Shown here one piece after another: positions 8,310 through 15,682 of a DNA stretch of 64,000 bases. Origin of the DNA: Orlajensenia sp001423545. Lineage in GTDB: Bacteria > Actinomycetota > Actinomycetes > Actinomycetales > Microbacteriaceae. The translations under genes and the position numbers were made by a program. The stretch spans positions 248,001 through 312,000 of the forward strand of contig LMOK01000003.1 of assembly GCA_001423545.1 (NCBI GenBank), read 5' to 3'. Below the pieces are notes generated by a model. It saw only the letters and a list, made by a program, of their open reading frames with translations, was not told where the DNA came from and made no database searches. Position 1 is the first letter of the stretch. Every line of letters begins with the position of its first letter.

Positions 8310-8786
8310 ATGAGCACCGAGAGAGTGATCGCGTGGGGCGACGAGATGCGGGCCGTTCACGAACGGCTGCAGCGGGCTCTCGCCGCGGCGCGCGAGACGA
8401 TCGAGTCGGGCGGGGATGCGGCATCCGTCGCCCGCGACATCCGCCTGTTCTGCTGGGGATTCTGCGTGGCCCTCGACGGCCACCACGTCAGCGAGGACAG
8501 GGCGCTGTTCCCCGAGGTCGCGCGGCAGCATCCGGAACTGCAGCCCGTCATCGCCCAGCTCATGCAGGATCACAGCATGATCGCCCACCTCATCCGCGGG
8601 GTCGAGCAGGCCCTGCAGTCGGGCGATGAACCCGACGTGCTGCTCGGTCACCTCGATGGCATCGGCGCCATCATGACGTCGCACTTCGGCTACGAGGAGC
8701 GCCGACTGCTCGGCGTGCTCGACACGATCGAGATCTCGTCGACGGATGCGAGCCCGCGCGCGTACTTCGGTCCGCTCGCGGAGTGA
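8310..8786 (+). CDS. Hemerythrin HHE-domain protein
   Basis: A 158-residue four-helix protein carrying the diiron ligands of hemerythrin-like domains: HHVSEDRALFP, a middle DHSMIAHLI and a final HFGYEERRLL. Such proteins bind oxygen, nitric oxide or iron in the cytosol. No extra sensor or output domain is present. It ends 1 bp before the convergent cytochrome b gene, so the two could interfere by antisense transcription; the shared redox theme may be coincidence. Confidence 0.88.
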   Translation: MSTERVIAWGDEMRAVHERLQRALAAARETIESGGDAASVARDIRLFCWGFCVALDGHHVSEDRALFPEVARQHPELQPVIAQLMQDHSMIAHLIRGVEQALQSGDEPDVLLGHLDGIGAIMTSHFGYEERRLLGVLDTIEISSTDASPRAYFGPLAE

Positions 8787-8787
8787 G

Positions 8788-9735
8788 TCAGCGCTTCTGC
8801 GGCGGCCGCACTCCCTGCACACGCCCGAAGCGGGCCGCGAGGGGAACGAGCACGAGGGGCTTGGCCAGCAGCCACGCTCCGATCATCGCCACGACCGAGA
8901 TCACGAAGATGATGAAGCCCACCCAGTCCTCGGAGTCGCGGGCGGCGTACATGATGTTGAGGTTGCGCAGGGCCCCGGTGGTCAGCACGAGGAAGACGTG
9001 CACGGCCGTGAACGCGATGAAGAACAGCATCACGGGGTAGTGCAGGGCGCGCGCCAGCTTCTCGGGGACCACACGCGACCAGGCGCCCTCGAGCGGCCAG
9101 ATCGGCGAGAGGCGCAGGCCGGTGATGATGGCGAGCGGCGCCGCGATGAACACCACGGCGAAGTAGCTGAGCAGCTGGGCCGCGTTGTAGGAGACCCACG
9201 AGTCCTCGACCGGCCAGTCCAGCGAGGCGTACTGCAGCAGCGCCGAGATGGTGTTCGGCACGATGCCCCAGTCCGTCGGCACGATCCGCACCCATTGGCC
9301 GGTCGCGAACAGCAGCACGATGTACGACAGACCGCAGAGCACCCAGAGCGCATCGACGACGAGGTGCAGCCAGAGGGGGATGCCGAGGCGGCGCGGCGGG
9401 CGCTTGGTGCGCGGCCAGCGCGTGTTGTCGCGGGTCCAGAACGCCGGCGGGCGCACCCCCGACTTGAGCAGCATGCCCGTGCGCACCAGCATCACCAGGA
9501 GGAACGCACTCAGGAAGTGCTGCCAGGCCAGCCACGCGGGAATGCCGACGGGCGATCCCTCGGGCGGGGTGGTGCCGCCGGGGTACTCGGCGATGAAGGC
9601 GGCGACCTCCGGAAGCTCCCGCAGCCAGCGCGCGACGAGCACGACGACGGCGAAGGCCACGATCGCGGCGGGGATCAGCCACGCCAGCCGACGCAACGGC
9701 ACGCCCGCGAACGTGGGGCGGTCGGGTTTCGGCAC
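8788..9735 (-). CDS. Cytochrome b/b6 (b561-type) membrane protein
   Basis: A 315-residue integral membrane protein of about five to six helices. Histidines suited to heme b binding lie in WQHFLSAFLL, LWLHLVVDAL and HYPVMLFFIAFTAVHVFLV, the layout of dihaem b-type subunits that pass electrons through the membrane. GTG at 9735 follows AAGG with 8 nt spacing; GTG at 9744 is a nearby alternative. The frame remains open for another 1.8 kb, but that sequence is antisense to two real genes and is not part of the protein. No partner oxidoreductase subunit is adjacent. Confidence 0.85.
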   Translation of the reverse strand: MPKPDRPTFAGVPLRRLAWLIPAAIVAFAVVVLVARWLRELPEVAAFIAEYPGGTTPPEGSPVGIPAWLAWQHFLSAFLLVMLVRTGMLLKSGVRPPAFWTRDNTRWPRTKRPPRRLGIPLWLHLVVDALWVLCGLSYIVLLFATGQWVRIVPTDWGIVPNTISALLQYASLDWPVEDSWVSYNAAQLLSYFAVVFIAAPLAIITGLRLSPIWPLEGAWSRVVPEKLARALHYPVMLFFIAFTAVHVFLVLTTGALRNLNIMYAARDSEDWVGFIIFVISVVAMIGAWLLAKPLVLVPLAARFGRVQGVRPPQKR

Positions 9736-9823
9736 GTCTCTCACCTTCGCAAAGCAGCGGCACGGATGCAAGCCGGCTCTCACCCTACGACCGGCGCCAC
9801 GCTCAGTGTGCCAGCCTGAGCAC

Positions 9824-10444
9824 ATGGATCCCGCCGACCTGGCCCGTTTCGCTTCAGCGAGCGCCGGCATCCGCTCGCTCAGACGCGTGGTGTTCGTCGA
9901 GGGCGACAGCGATCGGGAGGCGGTGCTCCAGTTCGCGCTGACCGTCGGGCGCGACCTGGGCGCGGAGGGCACGGCCGTGGTCGGCATGGGCGGGGCCAAC
10001 AGCCTGCCGCGCTTCCTCGAGATCGCGGGCGCCAGCGGCCGCGACCTCGCACTGACCGGCCTGTGCGACGAGCAGGAGGTTCCGGTGTACCGCCGAGCAC
10101 TCGAGAGAGTCGGGTTCGCGGATGCCGCACATCCCGTGCCGCTCGAGAGCCTGGGCTTCTTCGCCTGTCGCCACGACCTGGAGGACGAACTCATCCGCGC
10201 CCTGGGCATCGAAGTGGCGGTCTCCATCGTGGCCGAGCAGGGCGAGGGCGCCAGGTTCGAACGGATGCGCCGACAGCCCGCCCAGCGCGAGCGATCGCTG
10301 AACGCGCAGTTGCACCGCTTCATCGGCGCCGGCGCCGGTCGTAAGGCACGGGTGGCGCGCGCCTTCGCCGAGCGCATCCCGCCCGAGAGCATCCCCGCGC
10401 CGATCCTCGGGTTGCTCGCGGCCACGCGTCCACCGACGGCGTAA
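9824..10444 (+). CDS. Stand-alone TOPRIM (OLD-like) domain protein
   Basis: A 206-residue protein whose N-terminal half is a TOPRIM fold: FVEGDSDREAV supplies the first acidic residue and GLCDEQEVP the later Asp/Glu pair, with a helical C-terminal half. In OLD-family nucleases this domain is fused to an ABC-type ATPase; here the ATPase is absent and no separate ATPase gene is adjacent. CAGCCT ends 6 nt before the ATG, a weak leaderless-type -10. Nuclease or primase-like activity is possible but not shown. Divergent from the cytochrome b gene. Confidence 0.75.
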   Translation: MDPADLARFASASAGIRSLRRVVFVEGDSDREAVLQFALTVGRDLGAEGTAVVGMGGANSLPRFLEIAGASGRDLALTGLCDEQEVPVYRRALERVGFADAAHPVPLESLGFFACRHDLEDELIRALGIEVAVSIVAEQGEGARFERMRRQPAQRERSLNAQLHRFIGAGAGRKARVARAFAERIPPESIPAPILGLLAATRPPTA

Positions 10445-10512
10445 CGCTCTCCATCGATCCCCGATACTGGGACGGGCGCATGAGTCGCGCCCCCAGTCAC
10501 ATCGGAGGTCCC

Positions 10513-11577
10513 GTGCACGAGCAGAATCCCGCCTTCCACCCCGAGACCCTCGCCATCATCGCCGGTCGCCCGGCACGGGAGGTCGACGAGCCGCTCAACG
10601 TGCCCCTCACCCTCGCCTCCACCTACGTCGCCGGGGGCGAGCGCGAGTACGGCCGCTACGCGAACCCGTCGTGGACAGCGTTCGAGGACGCCCTCGGCGC
10701 TCTGGAGGGCGGGCGCTGCCTGTCCTTCGCCTCGGGCCTCGCCGCCATCTCGGCCGTGCTCGACCTGGTCGAGCCGGGCGGCACCGTCGTGGCTCCCCGC
10801 CGCTCCTACACGGGCACGGTGCTTCAGCTCGACGACCGCGCCCGCGAGGGGCGCCTGAGCGTCGTGTACGTCGACATCGCCGATGCCGCCGCCGTGGCCG
10901 AGGCATCCGTCGGCGCCGCCATGGTCTGGATCGAATCGCCGACCAACCCTGCCCTCGAGCTCGCCGACATCCCCGCCATCTCCGAGGCCGCCCACGCCGC
11001 CGGAGCCATCGTCGTCGTCGACAACACCTTCGCGACGCCGGTGCTGCAGCGTCCGCTCGAACTCGGTGCAGACATCTCGGTGCACTCGGCGACCAAGTAC
11101 ATCGCCGGCCACAGCGACGTGCTCCTCGGTGCCGTCATCACGGCGACGGATGCGCACCACGACGCCGTGCTCGGCCGGCGTTCGCTCTACGGAGCGATCC
11201 CGTCTCCGCTCGAGGCCTTTCTCGCCCTGCGCGGCCTCCGCACCCTGTCGGTTCGCCTCGAGCGCGCGCAGGCCTCGGCGCAGGAGCTCGTGCGCCGTCT
11301 CGCCGATCACCCCCAGCTCGACGAGGTGCGCTACCCCGGCTTCGGCGCCATCATCTCGATCGTCGTGAAGGGTGGGGCGGATGCCGCGGACGCCCTCGTT
11401 CCGCGCACGGCGCTCTGGCTGCACGCCACCAGCCTCGGCGGCGTGGAGTCGACCTTCGAGCGTCGGCGTCGCTGGGCGGCAGAGCACGAGACCATCCCCG
11501 AGGGCCTCGTGCGCCTGTCGGTCGGGCTCGAGCACGTCGACGACCTCTACGACGACCTCGTCGCAGCGCTGGGGTAG
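10513..11577 (+). CDS. PLP-dependent transsulfuration enzyme (cystathionine gamma-synthase/lyase family)
   Basis: A 354-residue member of the Cys/Met metabolism PLP family: YGRYANPSWTAFE, SFASGLAAI, a PLP-contacting WIESPTNP, DNTFATP, and the Schiff-base lysine in SATKYIAGHSD. The C-terminal region has TSLGGVESTFERR and ends GLVRLSVGLEHVDDL. It is likely to form or cleave cystathionine, or act on homocysteine or methionine; sequence alone does not choose. Start GTG 10513 has GGAGG (10504-10508) just upstream; ATG 10480 is an alternative adding 11 residues. Shorter than usual (about 380) because the N-terminus is compact. Confidence 0.9.
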   Translation: MHEQNPAFHPETLAIIAGRPAREVDEPLNVPLTLASTYVAGGEREYGRYANPSWTAFEDALGALEGGRCLSFASGLAAISAVLDLVEPGGTVVAPRRSYTGTVLQLDDRAREGRLSVVYVDIADAAAVAEASVGAAMVWIESPTNPALELADIPAISEAAHAAGAIVVVDNTFATPVLQRPLELGADISVHSATKYIAGHSDVLLGAVITATDAHHDAVLGRRSLYGAIPSPLEAFLALRGLRTLSVRLERAQASAQELVRRLADHPQLDEVRYPGFGAIISIVVKGGADAADALVPRTALWLHATSLGGVESTFERRRRWAAEHETIPEGLVRLSVGLEHVDDLYDDLVAALG

Positions 11578-11602
11578 CTGAGGCATTCGGGCTGAGCCTC
11601 AG
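11578..11602. terminator. Short stem-loop after the transsulfuration gene
   Basis: CTGAGGC (11578-11584) pairs with GCCTCAG (11596-11602), starting right at the stop codon; no T-run follows. Confidence 0.4.
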
Positions 11603-11648
11603 GGTCGAACCGGGGATGTGACGGATGCGGCGGCCCGCCGCCGCTGCC

Positions 11649-11654
11649 TAGCGT
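11649..11654 (+). promoter_or_regulatory. -10 box for a leaderless transcript
   Basis: TAGCGT ends exactly 6 nt before the ATG at 11661. Confidence 0.55.
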
Positions 11655-11660
11655 TGACCC

Positions 11661-12266
11661 ATGCCCCCGATCGTCGCCTCCTTCCTGCGCATCGCGGGAA
11701 TCACCGCAACAGCCTTCGTGCTCGGCGGACTCACGCCACTCGGGCAGGGCGCCCTCCCGGCGGAGTTCTCCTCGCTGGCCAACTCCGCGTCGGGCTGGAC
11801 CATCCCCACAGCGCTGCTCGTCTGGCTGCTCGCCCGCGGCTACCCCGAGGCGGCGATCGGCGGAGCCCTCGGCTTCATCGCTCTCACGATCGGCTACACG
11901 GTCGCGTCGGCCTGGCGCGGAGTCGACTTCGATCCGCTGTTCTGGGTGATCGTCGGAGTCGTGGTCGGTCCGTTCATCGGCCTCGCCGCCCACGCGCTGC
12001 GCCGTTCGCCGCTCCATGCCGCCCTCGGCACCGGCCTGCTCTCGGGCGTGCTCGTGGGTGAGGCGATCTACGGCCTGATCGTGGTCGGCGACACCACGAG
12101 CCCGGTCTACTGGTGGATCACCGCGGCGCTCGGGGTCGCCCTGCTGGTGGCTACGGCGGTCCGCATCCGTCGCCTCCGACTCATCGTGCTGGCCGCGGCG
12201 CTGACGGCCACGATCGCCGCGGCCTTCCTCACCGCCTATCAACTGCTCGGGTCCGTCTCGCGCTGA
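11661..12266 (+). CDS. DUF6518-like polytopic membrane protein
   Basis: A 201-residue protein with about six hydrophobic helices, a conserved-looking GGLTPLGQGALP segment after the first helix, and a basic RIRRLRL loop before the last helix. This resembles the DUF6518 family, whose function is unknown. The ATG at 11661 lies 6 nt after a TAGCGT -10 box with no Shine-Dalgarno sequence. It is probably monocistronic, with a strong hairpin downstream. Confidence 0.7.
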   Translation: MPPIVASFLRIAGITATAFVLGGLTPLGQGALPAEFSSLANSASGWTIPTALLVWLLARGYPEAAIGGALGFIALTIGYTVASAWRGVDFDPLFWVIVGVVVGPFIGLAAHALRRSPLHAALGTGLLSGVLVGEAIYGLIVVGDTTSPVYWWITAALGVALLVATAVRIRRLRLIVLAAALTATIAAAFLTAYQLLGSVSR

Positions 12267-12308
12267 GCCCGCCGCCACCGAATCCGCGTCCTCCCACCGC
12301 CACGCGCA

Positions 12309-12340
12309 CGGATGCCGCGGGCTCACTCCCGCGGCATCCG
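12309..12340. terminator. Bidirectional stem-loop between convergent genes
   Basis: A perfect 13-bp stem (12309-12321 with 12328-12340) and 6-nt loop built from GGATGCCGCGGG and its complement. It sits between the convergent DUF6518 and phosphodiesterase genes. No T-run on either side. Confidence 0.7.
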
Positions 12341-12356
12341 CACGCTCTGCTCGTGC

Positions 12357-14453
12357 CTAGCCGAGGAGCGTGAACACGACGGTGCTCGTGTTGCCGGCGA
12401 CGTCGTGCACGACGAGGGTGTTCTGCCCGGCGACGGCTCCGAACACGCCCGGCTTCACGAAGTTGAGGTCGGACCACGCGTTGTTCGTCAGGTCCTTGAC
12501 CACGCCGTTCAGCTCGACCTTATCGACCTTGCCGGCGTCGGAGAGCTTGAAGCTGACCTTCTCGTAGACGCCGTCGGCGCCGATGGTCTCGGAGGCTCCG
12601 GTCTTGACCGTCGCGGCCGGGGCCGTGCCGTCGACGGTGAACGCGAACGTGCCTGTCGGGGCGATGTTGCCTGCGATGTCCTCCGCGTTGAACTTCACCG
12701 TGTACGAGCCGTCGGGCAGGGCGATCGTGGCGCGGTGGCTGCCGGTCCTGGCGCCGTCGACCGCGGTCTGGGTGCTCTTCAGGAGGGTACCGTTGCGGTA
12801 GACGTTCGCCACGATGCGCTTCAGACCCCGGTCATCGCTCGCGTCGACCTGCGCGTCGAGCGCCCGGAACGGGCCGGCCTGGGTCGGGGTCACGAGCGTG
12901 GCGACGGGCTTCGTCGTGTCGGGCGTGACGGGCGCCGCATCCTGCTCAAATGCCACGCGGTCGACGGTCCAGAACGCGCTGTTCGTGCCCGTGTAGTGGA
13001 AGCGGAACTGCGCCGTGCTGGCACCGGCCGGTGCGTCGAAGGTCAACCGCTCGTTCGTGTTGGTGTTCGCCGAGTACGCCTTCAGCGACTGCGGCGTGCC
13101 GCCGTCGAAGCTCACCGAGACGTCGGCCGACTGCGGCCCGTCGATGACGTAATTGGTGGCGAAGGCGAGGGTCGCGGTGGCCGCGCCGGTGAGCTTGTAC
13201 GCGGGGCTCACGAGCGTGGAGTCGAACTGGCCGGCTCCGTGCGACTTGTCGTCCCACTCGTCGGAGTCGGCGACGGCGAACACGTCGCGGCTGCGCACGC
13301 TCGTCTCGCGGCGCTGGCCGAGCTCGACGTTCGTCCAGAAGTCGTCGGTCGCGAATGACCAGCCCGCCCACTCGGTCACGCCGCCCGCCGGCATCTTCGA
13401 GTTGTCGATGCTCCAGCCCTCGGGGGTCGTGTGCGTCCACCCGAGCACGCTCGCGCCGGGGCGTGTCTCGTCGACCTTGGTCTGCAGCGCGGGGCGGAGG
13501 GTGTCGAAGTCGTCGGCCTTCAGGTCGCCGATCGCCGTGCCGTCGAGCTTCCACGCCGCGTCTGCGGTGATGCCAGCGGCAGCGATCACCGTCGGGGCGA
13601 TGTCGACGATCTTCACGTCGTTCCGCACCGATCCGGCCGCGATGCCGGGGCCAGCGGCGATGACGAACGTCTTGCGCTCGGCGGGCGTGCTGCCGCCGTG
13701 GCCGCCGGTGGGGGTGTGGCCGTGGTCGGCTGTCACGATGATCGTCCAGTCCTCGGCGGCGCGGGTCGTGCGCGCGTCGACGGCCCGGAGGATCTCGCCG
13801 AGCTGCGAGTCGGCCCGCTTCAGCGCCGCACCGTAGGCCGCGCCGTTCGTGCCGACCGAGTGTCCGGCGCCGTCGACCTCGTCGAGGTGCACGAACACGT
13901 CATCGGGGTCGCCGGTGCGCAGCGCGGCGACGGCCTTCGCGGTGGTGCCTGCGTCGTTGCCGCCGGCGATGCGCTCGTCGACCGCAGGGCCGAACACGGT
14001 CTGCGGGATGGGGGTCCAGGTGCCGACCACGAGGGTGGAGCGTTCGGGTGCTGCCGCTTCGACGCGGGTCAGGTAGTCGGGGAACGCGGCGTAGTTCGGG
14101 TTGCTGAAGCTGTTGTCGACGACGCGGTGCTTGTCGGGCCAGACGCCCGTGGCGATGGTCGACCACCCGGCCCCCGAGACCGTGGCGGCCATGGGCTGTG
14201 CGTAGAGGTTGCTCGTCGCGGTCAGGCCGGCGGTGCGGAGGGCGTCGAGGTTCGGCATCTCGGCGGCGTCGAGGAAGTCGAAGCTCGCACCGTCGATGCC
14301 GACGACGAGGGTCTTCGCGGTTCGGGAGCCGTCGGCAGCGGGCGTCGCTGCAGGCACCGCCGATGCGGCTTGGGCGCAGATCGGCGCCGCGACGAGCGCG
14401 GCGGCGAGGAAGGAGATCGAGACTGCGCGTGCAGCGCGGTTCGGTGTGGGCAT
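12357..14453 (-). CDS. Secreted alkaline-phosphatase-superfamily phosphodiesterase with Ig-like C-terminal region
   Basis: A 698-residue exported protein. The signal peptide (about 1-33) ends near AQA. The catalytic domain (about 45-350) belongs to the type I phosphodiesterase/nucleotide pyrophosphatase group: VVGIDGASFDFLD, nucleophile region ATVSGAGWST, HLDEVDGAGH and ADHGHTPTGGHGG supply metal ligands. The rest consists of a beta-sandwich region (about 370-520) and two Ig-like, Big-type modules ending VHDVAGNTSTVVF. It probably hydrolyses phosphodiesters outside the cell. ATG 14453 follows GGAGAC with good spacing. The start chosen is 16 codons inside a longer frame. Confidence 0.88.
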   Translation of the reverse strand: MPTPNRAARAVSISFLAAALVAAPICAQAASAVPAATPAADGSRTAKTLVVGIDGASFDFLDAAEMPNLDALRTAGLTATSNLYAQPMAATVSGAGWSTIATGVWPDKHRVVDNSFSNPNYAAFPDYLTRVEAAAPERSTLVVGTWTPIPQTVFGPAVDERIAGGNDAGTTAKAVAALRTGDPDDVFVHLDEVDGAGHSVGTNGAAYGAALKRADSQLGEILRAVDARTTRAAEDWTIIVTADHGHTPTGGHGGSTPAERKTFVIAAGPGIAAGSVRNDVKIVDIAPTVIAAAGITADAAWKLDGTAIGDLKADDFDTLRPALQTKVDETRPGASVLGWTHTTPEGWSIDNSKMPAGGVTEWAGWSFATDDFWTNVELGQRRETSVRSRDVFAVADSDEWDDKSHGAGQFDSTLVSPAYKLTGAATATLAFATNYVIDGPQSADVSVSFDGGTPQSLKAYSANTNTNERLTFDAPAGASTAQFRFHYTGTNSAFWTVDRVAFEQDAAPVTPDTTKPVATLVTPTQAGPFRALDAQVDASDDRGLKRIVANVYRNGTLLKSTQTAVDGARTGSHRATIALPDGSYTVKFNAEDIAGNIAPTGTFAFTVDGTAPAATVKTGASETIGADGVYEKVSFKLSDAGKVDKVELNGVVKDLTNNAWSDLNFVKPGVFGAVAGQNTLVVHDVAGNTSTVVFTLLG

Positions 14454-14767
14454 GGCGTTGGTCTCCGATGGTCGTTGCGCGGTGGCGGATGCCTGCCGCA
14501 CTCCTCAGTCTTCGGAGGACCACGCGCCGAGTTCAACGCAGATCGGGAGTTGTCTATACATGTTCGCTCCGGATTCACGCGGATGTCGTCGCCCTCGTCC
14601 GCCCACCTGTGTCAGGTAGGTGAACAACTCGCATCGGACGGATCTCCGTGTGCTGCACGGATGCGCCCGCACGCCGTCGCGACCACGATGAAGTGCATCA
14701 CCACCCGGCCGAGCGGCTTCCACCCGAACGCACCGCTCGGCCGGTCGACCCGAACGAGGAGACACCG
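14454..14767. other. Divergent intergenic region (314 bp)
   Basis: It separates the phosphodiesterase from the methyltransferase. TATACA at 14555-14560, with TTCAAC 17 nt upstream, could be a plus-strand promoter, giving a leader of about 200 nt. ACCT-GTGTC-AGGT near 14606-14620 is a small inverted repeat. No small gene with a ribosome site was seen. Confidence 0.4.
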
Positions 14768-15622
14768 ATGTCCGACACCACGCGCACGACCGATCCGATC
14801 ACCACGACCGATGCCGACAGGGCGCTCAAGGCCAAGCACCGCGGCATGTGGGCATCGGGCGACTACCCGACCCTCGCCGTCGAGCTCATCGACGACCTCG
14901 GACCCCGACTCGTCGCCGCCACGGGAGTACGCCCGGGCGACCGGGTGCTCGACATCGCCGCCGGAAGCGGCAACGCCTCCATCCCCGCAGCTCTCCGGGG
15001 AGCGACGGTCGTCGCGAGTGACCTGACACCCGAGCTCTTCGACGTCGGGCGCCGTCGGGCAGCCGAGGCCGGTGCCGAGCTCGAATGGCGCGAGGCCGAT
15101 GCCGAAGCCCTGCCGTTCCCGGATGCCTCCTTCGATGTCGCTCTATCCTGCGTCGGCATCATGTTCGCGCCCCACCACCAGCTCGCCGCGGACGAACTGC
15201 TCCGCGTCACAGCTCCTGGCGGCCGCATCGGGCTGCTCAGCTGGACGCCGGAGGGCTTCATCGGCCAGATGTTCCGCGCGATGAAGCCCTTCGCCGCACC
15301 CCTTCCGGAAGGCGCTCAGCCCGCTCCGCTGTGGGGTGACGAGGAGCACGTGCGCGAGCTGCTCGGCGATCGCATCGAGGACTTCACGGCCGAGCGCCAG
15401 ACCGTGCGGATCGACCGGTTCGCCACGGCCGAGGACTTCCGCGACTACTTCAGGAGCCACTACGGACCCACCATCGCCGTCTTCAACCGCATCGCCGACG
15501 ACCCCGCCCAGGTGGACGCCCTCGACGCCGCGCTGGTGCAGTTGGCCATCGACAACGGGCTGCGCTCCCCCGGCGACGCCCTTGACTGGGAGTACCTGCT
15601 GGTGACGGCGCGCGTGCGCTGA
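14768..15622 (+). CDS. Class I SAM-dependent methyltransferase
   Basis: A 284-residue Rossmann-fold methyltransferase: motif I VLDIAAGSGNASIPAA (about residues 58-73), acidic VVASDLTPELFD, motif near EADAEALPFPDASFD, and the post-core RVTAPGGRIGLLSWTPEG. The architecture matches UbiE/Methyltransf_11-type small-molecule enzymes. ATG 14768 is preceded by GAGGAG at 14756-14761. It lies upstream of the LuxR-ATPase gene and the flavin monooxygenase on the same strand with short gaps (60 and 99 bp), but the LuxR gene has its own -10 box. Confidence 0.9.
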   Translation: MSDTTRTTDPITTTDADRALKAKHRGMWASGDYPTLAVELIDDLGPRLVAATGVRPGDRVLDIAAGSGNASIPAALRGATVVASDLTPELFDVGRRRAAEAGAELEWREADAEALPFPDASFDVALSCVGIMFAPHHQLAADELLRVTAPGGRIGLLSWTPEGFIGQMFRAMKPFAAPLPEGAQPAPLWGDEEHVRELLGDRIEDFTAERQTVRIDRFATAEDFRDYFRSHYGPTIAVFNRIADDPAQVDALDAALVQLAIDNGLRSPGDALDWEYLLVTARVR

Positions 15623-15670
15623 CGACGAGCAGCGCCTCATCCCCACCCTGCGCGGGCTCGGCACGCGGCC

Positions 15671-15676
15671 TAGAAT
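15671..15676 (+). promoter_or_regulatory. -10 box for a leaderless transcript
   Basis: TAGAAT ends 6 nt before the GTG at 15683, a near-consensus -10. Confidence 0.6.
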
Positions 15677-15682
15677 TGCCGC

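Noticed and set aside
8788..11586. A single 932-codon minus-strand gene covering cytochrome b and 1.8 kb upstream
   Set aside because: Only the last 315 residues form a membrane protein; the rest is antisense to the TOPRIM and transsulfuration genes.
14600..14640. Pho-box upstream of the secreted phosphodiesterase
   Set aside because: Only one GTTCACC-like unit is present; the direct-repeat spacing required for PhoB/PhoP is absent.
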